A stretch of DNA of 64,000 bases from positions 434,001 to 498,000 of the forward strand of contig CBDDKM010000002.1 of assembly GCA_965230225.1 (NCBI GenBank), given 5' to 3'. Below the pieces are notes generated by a model that searched no databases, was not told where the DNA came from, and saw only the letters and a program-made list of their open reading frames with translations. The first letter of the stretch is position 1. Each line of letters begins with the position of its first letter. Positions 9,572 to 19,902 of the stretch are shown in pieces. This DNA comes from CALSMU01 sp965230225 (lineage in GTDB: Bacteria; Bacteroidota; Bacteroidia; Flavobacteriales_D; Parvicellaceae). The translations under genes and the position numbers were made by a program.

Positions 9572-12500
9572 TTACTTTGCAAACTTAAAGTCGTGTCTGG
9601 ATCCTTCCGAGATTAAACTAACGAAGTATACTCCTTTAGCTTGATCACTCATATCGATCAACCTTTGACCAAATGCATCATTTAATTTTTCTTTAAAGAT
9701 CATTTGACCTACGCTGTTAACCACCATAATCTCAACATCCATCGTTGCTTCAAAATCCAATACGATGTTTTCTATATCCGATCTGAAGAACACTGTTGCT
9801 CCTTCAAGAACATCATCATTAACACCTAAAAAATCACAATCATCCACGGTTATGGTTTGAGTAATAATATCATTATCTCCACATCCATTTTGAACCTCTA
9901 ATTCTACCGTATAAGTTCCATCAGCAGAGAAACTCACATACTCAGTTGCATTGGTTGATGTAGCAGGAGATCCACTTGGGAACGTCCACGAGTACAAAGT
10001 GGCATTAGAAGACAATACTGCTCCATCAAAATACACCGGTTGGTTATAACAGATGTTGGAAGAAGGTGTAAAGTTAAAGTCCGCTGTTGGTGTTTGCTCC
10101 ACTACAATAGAGACATCTGCTGCTGCCGAACATGAACCATCCGTACCTACAACAGTATAAGTTGTATTTGAAGTAGGAGAAGCTGTTACAGTAGTTCCGG
10201 TACCTGCATTTAACGATCCAGCTGGAGTCCATGTATACGAAGTAGCGCCGGAGGCAGTTAAATCTGCCGAGCCACCAGGGCAAATGGTTGTCGCAGTGGC
10301 CGAAACACTTACTGAAGGTGTAGCATTTACCGTTACATCTAACGAATCAATATTATAGAATCCACAAGAATTAGAAGCCACTAAATAAGTGGTATATATA
10401 CCAGCCACAGGATAACTAAAGCTAGGTGCTGTAGCAGTAGAATAACCATTGGTTACTCCATTTACGTACCATTCATAAGTTGCTCCATTTACCGATCCGG
10501 AAGCATCATACCCAATCGACTCTCCTTCACAAACGGTAGTTGGGTTAGCAGCTAAATTTGCTGTAACCGGAAGAGATGTGGTCCTTAAGTACATGTGCAT
10601 GGCATACTTTGGAGATCCTGATAATGTGGTTCCGAAATCATACCAACCTGCAGGGGCTCCAAAAGTGTTAGAAGCACTTAAGTACATCCATGAATAATTA
10701 GGTCTTCCAGATACATCAAAGTTAAAATCGTGCGTATACGCAATAGCCGCTTCTTCTCCTGCAGCAGCTGCACCTGAAACTTCAATTCCAACGTAAAAAT
10801 CTCCCGTAATCTGGAAGGGTGCAGAAAGCTCCACCACTGTTGGATAGAATGCATTCGGGTTTCCAGGAACAGTTTGGTTATCCTCAATTTCCTGCATATC
10901 CACATCCTGACTAAATATTACTGACCCAGGCTCTCCTGCATTGTCATTCCAGATAGACATCGTAACAGTATTCCCCGGAGTGTTTGTTGCTCCCTGTGTA
11001 AAGTACACTACAATATCTTGTATGTAAGTTCCGGCAGGGTAAATATTCTGAAAATAATCGCAATAAGCAGTAACACCATTAGAGTTGGTTCCTCCTAAGT
11101 AGGAGGCTGTTGCCCAACTTCTCGTATAAATAGTATCATTTGGTAACGTATGGGTGGTTGTATCACACCCAGTAGTTGGGTTTACCTGAATATATCCTGT
11201 TTTTGTCTCCAAGTCATTCCCGTTAGCATTGGTTGCCGTTAGAGTAACTGTGTAAGTTCCCGGCGTATTAAATAATACTCCTGCCGGATTTTGTTGAGAA
11301 GACGTATTTGGAGTACCTCCTCCACCAAAGTTCCACGACCAACTGGTAGGATTGTATTGAGATAAGTCTGTAAAATCGATTGTTCCTCCAGCCGAAATAG
11401 TAGTTACGTTAGCAGTAAAGTCCGCACTTGGTGCCCAGGCTAAAGTAGCGGCCACACAGTTCATTGCATCCTCTGCATTAATTCTTCCTGCCCCCATAAA
11501 CGAAGCATAACTTCCTGTAACAGGATCAACATTAGACTCTAAACATGTTTCAATATCATCAGGGGTAAGTTGATCGTTCAACGAAAGCATTAACCCAGCC
11601 AATCCAGCTACTAATGGAGAAGCCATGGAAGTTCCTTGTTTATAATCGTAAGATCCAACGGCTACCGGTACGGTAGATAAAATAGAGGTACCAGGAGCAG
11701 AAATATCAATCCATCCGCTTCCATCGTCATAATTAGAGAAACTTGCTTTTGCATCACTACCCTGCGTGGCAGCTACGGCAATTACATGATCATAACCGGC
11801 AGGGTAGAAAACGGAATTCACATCATCGTTTCCAGCTGCTGCAATCATGGTTACATTGTTTTGGTATCCCCAATCAATAAGGTTTTGATAGGTATTACTA
11901 TGAAATGAAGAACCATAAGACATGTTTACCACATTGGCCCCATTTTCAATTGCATATAACACTCCCTGATAAGTGGAAGTAAGAGAACTAGAGTTATCTG
12001 CACAACGCAAACTCATCAGACTAATACCGAATCCCATAGAAGCCACACCTACTCCATTGTCGGTAGCAGCGGCAGCAATTCCAGCTACGTGAGTACCGTG
12101 AGTAAAGTCAGCTACCGGAGAACCAGGTCTTGGGTCTCCAGATCCATTGGCTACATCTGCCCCGTTCACATCATCAACATATCCATTGTTATCATCATCC
12201 TGACCATTACCAGCTATCTCACCAGAGTTGGTCCAGAGCACCGGTGATAAATCCGGATGGTCAATATCTACTGCATCATCTACAACAGCCAATACAATAT
12301 TGGAATTCCCCAACGAAGCGTTCCAGGCTTGTTCAGCATTAACCTGTGCCAAAAACCATTGAGAACCCGGTCCATAATTTGGGTCGTTAGGCGTTACCGT
12401 TCTGCGATCCAAAGGAACTCGTTCGGCATACTCAATTTGTGGCTGATCTTCCAATACTTTGATCAATTGATCTACCTGTTGGTAATTACTGAAGTTCAAC

Positions 12501-12787
12501 TCATAAGTTCTGGATAATTTCGGACTTCTGGTATACACTGCAAATGGCTTTAATTCCTCTACAGTAAAATTTTGAAATATGTCATCCAATCCACCTAGCT
12601 CCAATCGGCATTTTTGAGTGGTAGAAAGATTAGATTGTTGTCCTTTAAAAGTGTTGATTCGATTCAAGACTACATCGTCTTTCACTTTGAACCAAATCTT
12701 ACCATCCTGACAATTTTGATAGATGGTTTGAGAGTAAGAAGTAAGGGCAAGAAATACCCCCACCAGTGGCGTAAAAAGTTTTTTCAT
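9572..12787 (-). CDS. Secreted subtilisin-like (S8) protease with PKD domains and T9SS signal
   Basis: This 1071-aa protein has a signal peptide, a prodomain, and an S8 catalytic domain with Asp170 (VVDDAVD), His230 (HGTHVAG) and Ser387 (GTSMASP). PKD/Ig-like domains follow (about 450-540, with WSWNFGGGGTP; then about 750-960). The final 75 residues are a T9SS sorting domain ending in FKFAK. The catalytic triad is complete, so it should be an active surface or secreted protease, probably for nutrient acquisition. Confidence 0.92.
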   Translation of the reverse strand: MKKLFTPLVGVFLALTSYSQTIYQNCQDGKIWFKVKDDVVLNRINTFKGQQSNLSTTQKCRLELGGLDDIFQNFTVEELKPFAVYTRSPKLSRTYELNFSNYQQVDQLIKVLEDQPQIEYAERVPLDRRTVTPNDPNYGPGSQWFLAQVNAEQAWNASLGNSNIVLAVVDDAVDIDHPDLSPVLWTNSGEIAGNGQDDDNNGYVDDVNGADVANGSGDPRPGSPVADFTHGTHVAGIAAAATDNGVGVASMGFGISLMSLRCADNSSSLTSTYQGVLYAIENGANVVNMSYGSSFHSNTYQNLIDWGYQNNVTMIAAAGNDDVNSVFYPAGYDHVIAVAATQGSDAKASFSNYDDGSGWIDISAPGTSILSTVPVAVGSYDYKQGTSMASPLVAGLAGLMLSLNDQLTPDDIETCLESNVDPVTGSYASFMGAGRINAEDAMNCVAATLAWAPSADFTANVTTISAGGTIDFTDLSQYNPTSWSWNFGGGGTPNTSSQQNPAGVLFNTPGTYTVTLTATNANGNDLETKTGYIQVNPTTGCDTTTHTLPNDTIYTRSWATASYLGGTNSNGVTAYCDYFQNIYPAGTYIQDIVVYFTQGATNTPGNTVTMSIWNDNAGEPGSVIFSQDVDMQEIEDNQTVPGNPNAFYPTVVELSAPFQITGDFYVGIEVSGAAAAGEEAAIAYTHDFNFDVSGRPNYSWMYLSASNTFGAPAGWYDFGTTLSGSPKYAMHMYLRTTSLPVTANLAANPTTVCEGESIGYDASGSVNGATYEWYVNGVTNGYSTATAPSFSYPVAGIYTTYLVASNSCGFYNIDSLDVTVNATPSVSVSATATTICPGGSADLTASGATSYTWTPAGSLNAGTGTTVTASPTSNTTYTVVGTDGSCSAAADVSIVVEQTPTADFNFTPSSNICYNQPVYFDGAVLSSNATLYSWTFPSGSPATSTNATEYVSFSADGTYTVELEVQNGCGDNDIITQTITVDDCDFLGVNDDVLEGATVFFRSDIENIVLDFEATMDVEIMVVNSVGQMIFKEKLNDAFGQRLIDMSDQAKGVYFVSLISEGSRHDFKFAK

Positions 12788-12902
12788 AGTTTAAGCAGTT
12801 ACATAGGTTGCTGCTTAAGATACATATTTTATTGCAATTCAGGTAGATAGAAATCACCTGCCAAGATTAAAAATAACAATATCGAAACTTTTTGTGATAC
12901 CC

Positions 12903-14087
12903 TTAAGAGCCTGTTAAAATAGTTTCGGCTACTTCCCGTCCACTCAAGCCTGCTCCATGTACTGTTGACCAATCATTTCTCTGTAACGCCTCTCCGGCAA
13001 AGTACACTTTACTATCTAGCGGAGCAGAAAGAGCATCCATAATTTCTGCATAATCGTTTCCATAATGGCTGTACGACCCTAATACATATGGCGATTTAGA
13101 CCAGTTTTGAATAATGTGGGATTGATAGTGTTGAGTTGCTTTTCCATCAAAAATCTCATCCAACTCTGCTATAATGGTGTCTATGATTTGCTGATCGGTT
13201 AGGTCGGTCAACTGATTAGCATTTTCGCCTACATAAAACAGAGTTAACAAATTATCATTCGTGTCCTTCTTAAACGCACCATCAAAATACAGTTTTTCCA
13301 TGGCTTCATCTCCGGTTAAACCTCCCATAACCAGTATGTCTGGATAGAACTTTTCTGCGAACTTTATAAACACCTTAATCCCCGGTGGCATTGAAGTTTT
13401 GTTCAACGCATCTACCTTACTCTGGGGCCAGGAAGGAATGAAATTAATCGAATCGTTTTTCAGTACATTTAATGGTACTGTTACAATAACTTTATCACAT
13501 TGGTGAGCGACACCATGTATATCATCTAACTCTACACGATCTCCAGTATAATTAATTGATGCTACCGGTGCATCATAAATAATCTTATCGGCAAATTTTG
13601 GAACGATAAATTGTTCAAAAAACTGATACCATGTAGATGATTTAAACTTATACTCACCATAAAAAGTATCTGCCCAGTTGATGGCATTCAATTGGTTATT
13701 GTTCCAGGTATACATGGTTTCCAACTGGTATGGAATTAAATCCATAGATCCTTGAGCATTGCTATCGTTAATCAGTTTTCCTAAAATGGATGGTTGTTCA
13801 TGAATCCATTCTGCCCCAATATCTATTGGAAAATCACATAGCGAAGTGTTCTGGGCTACCCTACCTCCAAAAACTGAAGAAGCCTCCAGAATAGTAAAAT
13901 CAATACCATGTTGGTACAAGGTATATCCTGCCATTAAACCAGCAGCTCCAGCCCCTATTATGATTACACTTCCATCAAAATTGACTTGTAGTTCATCTTC
14001 TTTAGAACAAGAGGTCAATAAAGAAGGCATCAAACCAACACCTATTCCCATGGCTGCCGACATTCTTAAAAATTCTGCTCTGGTCAT
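12903..14087 (-). CDS. FAD-dependent flavin amine oxidase
   Basis: This 394-aa protein has a hydrophobic N-terminal leader (about 1-28, MTRAEFLRMSAAMGIG, lipobox-like LLTSCSK), then the FAD dinucleotide-binding motif VIIIGAGAAGLMAGYTL (about 40-56) followed by GGRV. The C-terminal FAD-binding block VYFAGEAL...GAGLSGREVAE is also present. This architecture fits the monoamine-oxidase family. The leader suggests export and lipid anchoring. It follows a small outer-membrane-like gene by one base. Confidence 0.85.
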   Translation of the reverse strand: MTRAEFLRMSAAMGIGVGLMPSLLTSCSKEDELQVNFDGSVIIIGAGAAGLMAGYTLYQHGIDFTILEASSVFGGRVAQNTSLCDFPIDIGAEWIHEQPSILGKLINDSNAQGSMDLIPYQLETMYTWNNNQLNAINWADTFYGEYKFKSSTWYQFFEQFIVPKFADKIIYDAPVASINYTGDRVELDDIHGVAHQCDKVIVTVPLNVLKNDSINFIPSWPQSKVDALNKTSMPPGIKVFIKFAEKFYPDILVMGGLTGDEAMEKLYFDGAFKKDTNDNLLTLFYVGENANQLTDLTDQQIIDTIIAELDEIFDGKATQHYQSHIIQNWSKSPYVLGSYSHYGNDYAEIMDALSAPLDSKVYFAGEALQRNDWSTVHGAGLSGREVAETILTGS

Positions 14088-14088
14088 A

Positions 14089-14646
14089 CTATTCCTGATT
14101 TAAATTAAACTTAACTCCTGCCTCAACGAAAACAGCTCCTGCACCCTCTCTGGCAAATGAAATTCTTCTACCAACCGATGGTTTTATGTACCAACCCCAG
14201 GCATCATTAACTTTTCTACCGTACTCATAACTGATGGTTGGAACCAAATACCCGCGGTGTTCGTGTTCTCTATTAGAAATCTCTCCATTAAAATTGACCG
14301 TAAACGATATTAACTCGAAGTTGGATAAATAGGATAATCCCAATCCAAACTGAGAGTAACCTTTCTTTTCCGCCTTTTGTCGGTGGATACCTCCCTCAAT
14401 TCCCAACATTATATCTGTATGGTAATTGGGTTTAATATAACTCCCTAAATGGGGAGCCAGATAATAAGTGTTTATGACTTCATCCTTCTCGGAAGATTTA
14501 AGATTCATCTGAACCCCCACATTTAATCCGGGTTCGATTCCAAATGGGCCAAAATATCCTATGGATAAGGAATTTAACTGTCCGATGGCTTTACCAGACA
14601 GCATTAATACACTGGATAAAACCAAAACTTTAATACATCTAATCAC
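14089..14646 (-). CDS. Probable outer-membrane beta-barrel protein
   Basis: This 185-aa protein has a signal peptide (about 1-22) followed by alternating polar/hydrophobic strands (LSIGYFGPFGIEPGLNVGVQMNL, FELISFTVNFNGEI) typical of a small outer-membrane barrel. It ends one base before the amine oxidase gene and is probably in the same operon. No specific family is recognised. Confidence 0.6.
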   Translation of the reverse strand: MIRCIKVLVLSSVLMLSGKAIGQLNSLSIGYFGPFGIEPGLNVGVQMNLKSSEKDEVINTYYLAPHLGSYIKPNYHTDIMLGIEGGIHRQKAEKKGYSQFGLGLSYLSNFELISFTVNFNGEISNREHEHRGYLVPTISYEYGRKVNDAWGWYIKPSVGRRISFAREGAGAVFVEAGVKFNLNQE

Positions 14647-14749
14647 GCAATTGTTTTATTGGTTGGTTTGTTAATGACAACCTGAGACAAAGAAAGTTGC
14701 ATTGAAATTCCTTCGAATGCAACTTTCTTCATAATTATATTTGATATTC

Positions 14750-16867
14750 CTAGTGGCTAACAATCAGTTTAACCGTTCCAGAAACTACTCCATCTTTCAT
14801 AATATTAAGTACATAAATTCCTTGCGGTAATTCTTTTACGGAAATTTCTTTTTTATGCTTTCCTTCGAACAACGATTCCTCCTCTAAATATTGAACAACT
14901 CTACCGCTTAGGTCCATTATTTCTAATCGAATATTTGAAGCTTCATCTACCTCAAATTCTATAGTTACAATATTGTTTGCTGGATTAGGGTAAGCTTTAA
15001 CATCTAACAGCTTATTCGTTTCAAACTCCGCCACGTTAACAGGATTAGGAGTATCATCCTCAAATGGACCTACACCAGGCTCTAGAGCCAAAAATGCAGT
15101 ATAATCAGACAACACCCTTTTTTCAATACTTGTATTTATGATTTGAGAAGTGACGTTATTTGTTTGAGTATATGTAGATAGCTCATTTAAATATTGTCCT
15201 ACCCATACCGACTCAGCTAAAGAGTCTAATGAGTGTACATCAGCAGAATTAATTAACAAACTATTAGAGTGTAAGGTCCCATCAGATAATTCTCCAATTA
15301 AATTTATACTCATAGGAAAAGAACCAGTCATTTTTCCCACAAGCCGTATATTCTCATCTGCATTTAAAAATCCATCGTTATCGGAAAGGTTATATTCTCC
15401 ATACACAAACCCTCCTGTTGAACTCGAATTAACGGTAAGATTTGTAAAGTAGTCTCCTATATAATCATGCATAGTTCCGAATAGAGCCTCAAAAGAATAA
15501 TCACGAATAGATAGTCTCTGGCTATTTAATTGACTTGTTAATGTCATGTACAAATAATCATTTCCTCGGAAATATTGTCCTCCTATCCAATAATATGGGT
15601 AATATGAATCATACAAATCAATAACGTTGATAGGTATTTCATTACCTCCCATTAAGTCAATAATGTTGGTAATAAGATTATTACCTGAATTCAAGTCTCC
15701 ATTCGAATCGTCATTAGATATTAGGATTATCTCTCCTTCATTACCATGATCTTGAATAAAACTGATTCCATCTATCAATAGTGGTTGCAAGTTGGAATTA
15801 TTATTAAAATCACCCGAATCAAATTGACTAAACAATTGATTTAAATCTGAACTATTTCCAGAAACCCAATCTCCTCCTACATCATTGGTAATAAAACCAG
15901 AAATCATAATATTAATCGAATCGATCAGCCCGAAATGATCCATGACGTAATCTTCCAATTCATCATATAGTTCACTATCTGTTAATGAGTTTGTATTTGA
16001 TTCATCAAAATCAATTAAGAACAGTACCTTTTTAGGGTTACTAATTTGAAAAATCTCTTTCGGGGAAATTTCTAAATGAAAAATATCTGTTTGTCCTGCA
16101 GGAGCGGCATATTGACCAGCGAAAAACTGTGCCGTGTTATTGTTTACTAAATCTAATTCTACATTGAAAGGAAATGAACCAGAAGTTAAATCTGCTTCAT
16201 AAAAAGTGTTTCCAAAACTGTCTTGCATTGGCACAAATATGTTACTACCCTCAATAGTTGGAGAATCTAGATTTTGCCCTGGAATATATTGTACTTTATA
16301 ACTCAACAGAGTCATATAAGAATGTGATAATATATTACCAGGCAAATCAATAGAACTGGTTAAGTCCGTGAGACTTTCTATAGGCACCTGAAATGTCATT
16401 TTAATTTTCCTAGGCATGGTCGTTAATAGAGGAAAAACTCTTAGGTCATAGCGATAATTTGAGTTATAATAGCCAGGTTGTCTCTGTAACAGGGCCGGGT
16501 CAGTTCTTCTGTCAACAATATCTTCATAAACTTGAGTTGCGGTCCATTTGTCATATATATCGGCAACAATAATAGAATCATTGAACCATAACCATAAATC
16601 CGTTACTTCTACATCTTTAGGAAGTTCAAAATTCATCTGAACCTCGAGGCTATCTATGGGATCATAATAAGATGTACCTCTAGTAGAAAAATCAAGGTAA
16701 ACACCTACTTCTGCGTATAGTCCTTTGGGTTCGACTGTTACCAAAGCTGAATCTATCGATCCATATTGCCATGCCCCCCATCCATTTACGGATACGATTT
16801 TTAATTGGGCTGTGCCTTGCAAAACCCCTATCAGGAGGAAGGCAATTAATAAGAATTGTTTTTTCAT
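14750..16867 (-). CDS. VIT/vWA-like secreted protein with T9SS sorting domain
   Basis: This 705-aa protein starts with a signal peptide and an N-terminal region (about 30-180) resembling the VIT domain of inter-alpha-trypsin-inhibitor proteins, including the WTATQVYEDIVDRRTDPALL block. A region at about 275-400 looks like a von Willebrand A fold (VLFLIDFDESNTNS). The C-terminal 80 residues are a T9SS sorting domain (AYPNPANNIVTIEF). VIT plus vWA is a recurrent bacterial surface architecture with poorly known function. Confidence 0.65.
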   Translation of the reverse strand: MKKQFLLIAFLLIGVLQGTAQLKIVSVNGWGAWQYGSIDSALVTVEPKGLYAEVGVYLDFSTRGTSYYDPIDSLEVQMNFELPKDVEVTDLWLWFNDSIIVADIYDKWTATQVYEDIVDRRTDPALLQRQPGYYNSNYRYDLRVFPLLTTMPRKIKMTFQVPIESLTDLTSSIDLPGNILSHSYMTLLSYKVQYIPGQNLDSPTIEGSNIFVPMQDSFGNTFYEADLTSGSFPFNVELDLVNNNTAQFFAGQYAAPAGQTDIFHLEISPKEIFQISNPKKVLFLIDFDESNTNSLTDSELYDELEDYVMDHFGLIDSINIMISGFITNDVGGDWVSGNSSDLNQLFSQFDSGDFNNNSNLQPLLIDGISFIQDHGNEGEIILISNDDSNGDLNSGNNLITNIIDLMGGNEIPINVIDLYDSYYPYYWIGGQYFRGNDYLYMTLTSQLNSQRLSIRDYSFEALFGTMHDYIGDYFTNLTVNSSSTGGFVYGEYNLSDNDGFLNADENIRLVGKMTGSFPMSINLIGELSDGTLHSNSLLINSADVHSLDSLAESVWVGQYLNELSTYTQTNNVTSQIINTSIEKRVLSDYTAFLALEPGVGPFEDDTPNPVNVAEFETNKLLDVKAYPNPANNIVTIEFEVDEASNIRLEIMDLSGRVVQYLEEESLFEGKHKKEISVKELPQGIYVLNIMKDGVVSGTVKLIVSH

Positions 16868-16877
16868 AGTATTGGGG

Positions 16878-19001
16878 TTATTTAGGTTTGCTAATTAATA
16901 GTTTACCGGTATACTCCGGCTTTGAGTCAAAAGAAATTTGGTAAACGTACATTCCAGCTGGGTAAGTTGACACGTCCATTTCTATCCATTGATTCCCAAA
17001 TAGGCCTTGTTGCTCATAGGATTCTATAAGCTGTCCGTGTACATTAAATAATTGTAAGTGGATTAAATACTTTTGTGGTAAGGAAAGTTCAATCCTTAAA
17101 AAATCATTTGTGGGGTTGGTAAACGGATTAGATATTAAAATCTCATCTAAACCATGTAACTCATTGAACCCCTGAAAAGAACAATCATTTGGTTTCATAT
17201 AAAGTCCATACGTGTCGGTTAACCAAACACTATTGGAATGATCAACATATATTTTACGGTAACCTCCAGGAATTTGTGAATCATACTGAACTTCACTCCC
17301 ATCAAATGTATATACATCACCATCTTCATCTATCATCCAAATACACCCATTTGGAGCTCTTGACATAGACTCCAAATCTTCGGGCCAATTAACCAAATCT
17401 GAATTGAACCCGGGAAATACTGGAATTCTTAAAGTATTATTGTTTTCGGCAACTAGAATATCATGCCCAGTAGGACTGTAGAGGTTTTGAATCCAGGAAG
17501 ATGTTACAAACTCCTCGTACCAATAGTCATTGTACTCGCTATACGTATATAATTCCCTCCCGTTGCAGAACCATATTCCCCCACCAATGTCTTCCATAAA
17601 AAAACGAGAACTACTATGATTAAATAGCAATCCATCCTGATAGTTGTATGTAGACCAACCATTTCCATCATATTTACTTATACCATAGTAATGAGCTACC
17701 CAAACATTTCCTCTAGAATCACAAAATATATTATGAGATCCAGTAGCATATAATCCATTTGCTTGATGAAAATGATGCCAATCATGACCATCAAAAAGAT
17801 GAACCCCAGAACCTGCAAACCAAACATTCCCACTCGTATCTACATCCACTGTTCTACTTGCTGATATCCCAGTATTTTGGTGGGTAAATTGATGCCAAAT
17901 CTCTCCATCATACATCGAGATACCAGGGTTACCATGAGCTACCCAAATATTACCTTCCTTATCCTGAGCAATATCACTGCAATAATTATTTATCATACCC
18001 AAATTGTTACCAATTTTTTGATAGGTAAACCCATCAAATAAATCTACTTTACCTTCGGCGTAACTTATCCATAATTCCTGACCTTGTGTTTTGAGATCGT
18101 AAATCTCATTTCCCGAAAGTGCTCCTTGAATCGTTAACCACGACCAGGAATTTCCATCATACACTCCCATGCCATTCTCAGTTCCGCAATAGATTTGGTT
18201 GTTATATACTTCTATTGCATAGACAAAATCAGATTGTAAGCCATTAGTAATTGTGTAATTGGTCCACGTGCTTCCATCAAAAGAGGAAATACCCTCTATA
18301 GTAGAAAACCACATCGTTCCATCAACAGCTTGTGTAATTCCTGTTACAGTATTATTCACCAGGCCATCCGAAATAGTAAAACTACTCCAAAGTCCATTCT
18401 GATATTTGGAAACACCATCATTGGTACCTACCCAAACTGCCTGATCACTATCTTCAAAAACACTATAACAGAGATCTGAAATCAAACCATCAGATTCATC
18501 AAAATTTTGCCAGTTAGTATCATCAAATCTGGATAAACCACCTCCGTAAGTTGCAAACCATTTTACATTATTATCATCCACAAAAATGTCTTTAACCATG
18601 TTGGAGGCTAAGCCATGTGTTGTGGTATAATTTTGAATTATAGTTTCAGTTATTGCAGTTACACCATTAGCAGTTGCTGCCCAAATAACTCCATTCTGAT
18701 CCAGCTCAACTTCATAGACTGCGTTACTTCCTATTCCATCAGAAACATCATAGGTGTTCCAATGCCCTAACTCCACTTTGTAATTGATAAGCCCCTGATT
18801 GGTTGCAAACCACATACTGCCATTGTCCAAACGAAGACTACTATGAACCGCACTGGCTGATATTCCGGAAGTACTTTGAACATTGTAATGGATCCAATCC
18901 TGAGAATAGGAAAGCTGAAAAAACAACAGGCAGGTCAAAATAATGGTCAGTGGGGAAGCTGTTTTGGTCATAACAGGTTTTGGGTTAGTTATATTAAACA
19001 C
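16878..19001 (-). CDS. Secreted two-component-regulator-type beta-propeller protein with T9SS domain
   Basis: This 707-aa protein has a signal peptide and about a dozen repeats with signatures like VWVGTNDGVSKYQNGLW and MWFSTIEGISSFDGSTW across about 55-600. These are Reg_prop repeats, which form seven-bladed propellers in hybrid two-component sensors. No kinase follows; instead a T9SS sorting domain (about 625-707) directs secretion, so this is a free propeller. It is 10 bp from the VIT protein gene. Confidence 0.8.
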   Translation of the reverse strand: MFNITNPKPVMTKTASPLTIILTCLLFFQLSYSQDWIHYNVQSTSGISASAVHSSLRLDNGSMWFATNQGLINYKVELGHWNTYDVSDGIGSNAVYEVELDQNGVIWAATANGVTAITETIIQNYTTTHGLASNMVKDIFVDDNNVKWFATYGGGLSRFDDTNWQNFDESDGLISDLCYSVFEDSDQAVWVGTNDGVSKYQNGLWSSFTISDGLVNNTVTGITQAVDGTMWFSTIEGISSFDGSTWTNYTITNGLQSDFVYAIEVYNNQIYCGTENGMGVYDGNSWSWLTIQGALSGNEIYDLKTQGQELWISYAEGKVDLFDGFTYQKIGNNLGMINNYCSDIAQDKEGNIWVAHGNPGISMYDGEIWHQFTHQNTGISASRTVDVDTSGNVWFAGSGVHLFDGHDWHHFHQANGLYATGSHNIFCDSRGNVWVAHYYGISKYDGNGWSTYNYQDGLLFNHSSSRFFMEDIGGGIWFCNGRELYTYSEYNDYWYEEFVTSSWIQNLYSPTGHDILVAENNNTLRIPVFPGFNSDLVNWPEDLESMSRAPNGCIWMIDEDGDVYTFDGSEVQYDSQIPGGYRKIYVDHSNSVWLTDTYGLYMKPNDCSFQGFNELHGLDEILISNPFTNPTNDFLRIELSLPQKYLIHLQLFNVHGQLIESYEQQGLFGNQWIEMDVSTYPAGMYVYQISFDSKPEYTGKLLISKPK

Positions 19002-19107
19002 TCCAAACCTTTACTATGCGTTGCCTAAAATTTTAATCAATTAGTAAACGGTAGTAAAATTGAGTGATTAGGAAGGAAACAAGCAAGTTCTTCACTTGAA
19101 CCTTTGT

Positions 19108-19370
19108 GGACTTCGTTCTTGATTGGGATTACCAGCCTGGCGGCTGGTGATCAGGGTGGGAGGACTTTCAACACCATCCCCCTTATTCTTCCAGAATAAT
19201 GTGGATTTTTTTATTCCTCCCCTCCCTCAAACTGCGTCGGACTTCGTTCTTGGTTTGGGATTACCAGCCTGGCGGCTGGTGATCAGGGTGGGAGGACTTT
19301 CAACACCATCCCCCCTTATTCTTCCAGAATAATGTGGATTTTTTTATTCCATTCCTCTCTCAAACTGCGT
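19108..19370. repeat. Tandem duplication, two ~131-bp units
   Basis: The unit starting GGACTTCGTTCTTG at 19108 recurs at 19239 with a few substitutions and short indels, each copy ending ...CAAACTGCGT. Each copy contains the inverted repeat ACCAGCC-TGGC-GGCTGGT and a TTTTTTTATTCC run. It is noncoding by appearance and lies between a T9SS protein and tRNA-Cys. Confidence 0.85.
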
Positions 19371-19389
19371 TTGGTTCGGGCTGGAATAA

Positions 19390-19424
19390 AAAAATCCCCA
19401 CTGATTACATCAGCGGGGATTTTG
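19390..19424 (-). terminator. Terminator downstream of tRNA-Cys
   Basis: The stem AAAATCCCCACTGAT / ATCAGCGGGGATTTT has one mismatch and a short loop and is followed by T-rich sequence on the minus strand. It sits just past the 3' end of tRNA-Cys. Confidence 0.8.
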
Positions 19425-19428
19425 GTTG

Positions 19429-19499
19429 AGGTCTCTGGCGGATTCGAACCGCCGTAGATGGTTTTGCAGACCACTGCCTAGCCACTCGGCCAAGAGACC
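19429..19499 (-). tRNA. tRNA-Cys (GCA)
   Basis: This is a 71-nt cloverleaf: acceptor GGTCTCT pairs with AGAGACC, the anticodon loop CTGCAAA gives GCA, and the T arm contains GGTTCGAATCC. CCA is not encoded. Confidence 0.95.
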
Positions 19500-19537
19500 C
19501 TTTGTCCTAAACGGACGCCAAAGTTAATAATTAGATT

Positions 19538-19888
19538 CTATTCCTCAACAACAACGGCCACAAATTTTACATCTCCTTCAATTGGAGGGTTCAATTTGCG
19601 AATTTCAATACTGGCCTTTTCCAGCATACTATACTCATCCTTAAGTGCATGAATAATGCGGTATGCCACAGTTTCGATTAATTTGTTAGGAACAGCCATT
19701 TGCTCTTCAACAATTTTGTTTACTCCAACGTAATCGATGGTTTTGGATAAGTCATCTGTTTTTGCTGACTCCGAAAAATCACACCACAAATCTACATCCA
19801 CCTCGTAGTAGCAACCTATTCTGGTTTCTTCCGGTAAACACCCATGAAAACTATAGGTGCGAATACCATGTACCTTAATAATGTTCAT
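19538..19888 (-). CDS. folB: Dihydroneopterin aldolase
   Basis: This 116-aa protein has the size and sequence pattern of FolB, which cleaves 7,8-dihydroneopterin in folate synthesis. Visible family features are the start IIKVHGIRTYSFHGCLPEE, the strand YYEVDVDLWCDF, the TIDYVGV segment and the C-terminal PPIEGDVKFVAV. It lies 14 bp downstream of gltX and is probably co-transcribed. Confidence 0.92.
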   Translation of the reverse strand: MNIIKVHGIRTYSFHGCLPEETRIGCYYEVDVDLWCDFSESAKTDDLSKTIDYVGVNKIVEEQMAVPNKLIETVAYRIIHALKDEYSMLEKASIEIRKLNPPIEGDVKFVAVVVEE

Positions 19889-19902
19889 CCCCCGAATAAA
19901 AA

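Larger units (their letters stand above)
19002..19428. other. 427-bp intergenic region: tandem repeat and terminator
   Basis: This region holds the two-copy tandem repeat and the terminator of the tRNA-Cys transcript. A 69-codon open frame inside it only reads across the repeat and I do not consider it a gene. Confidence 0.7.

Noticed and set aside
19123..19332. 69-codon open frame across the tandem repeat
   Set aside because: It encodes the same segment twice because the DNA is duplicated; it has no ribosome site and no plausible protein features.
19108..19370. CRISPR array
   Set aside because: Only two long imperfect units without spacers of regular size, and no cas gene nearby.
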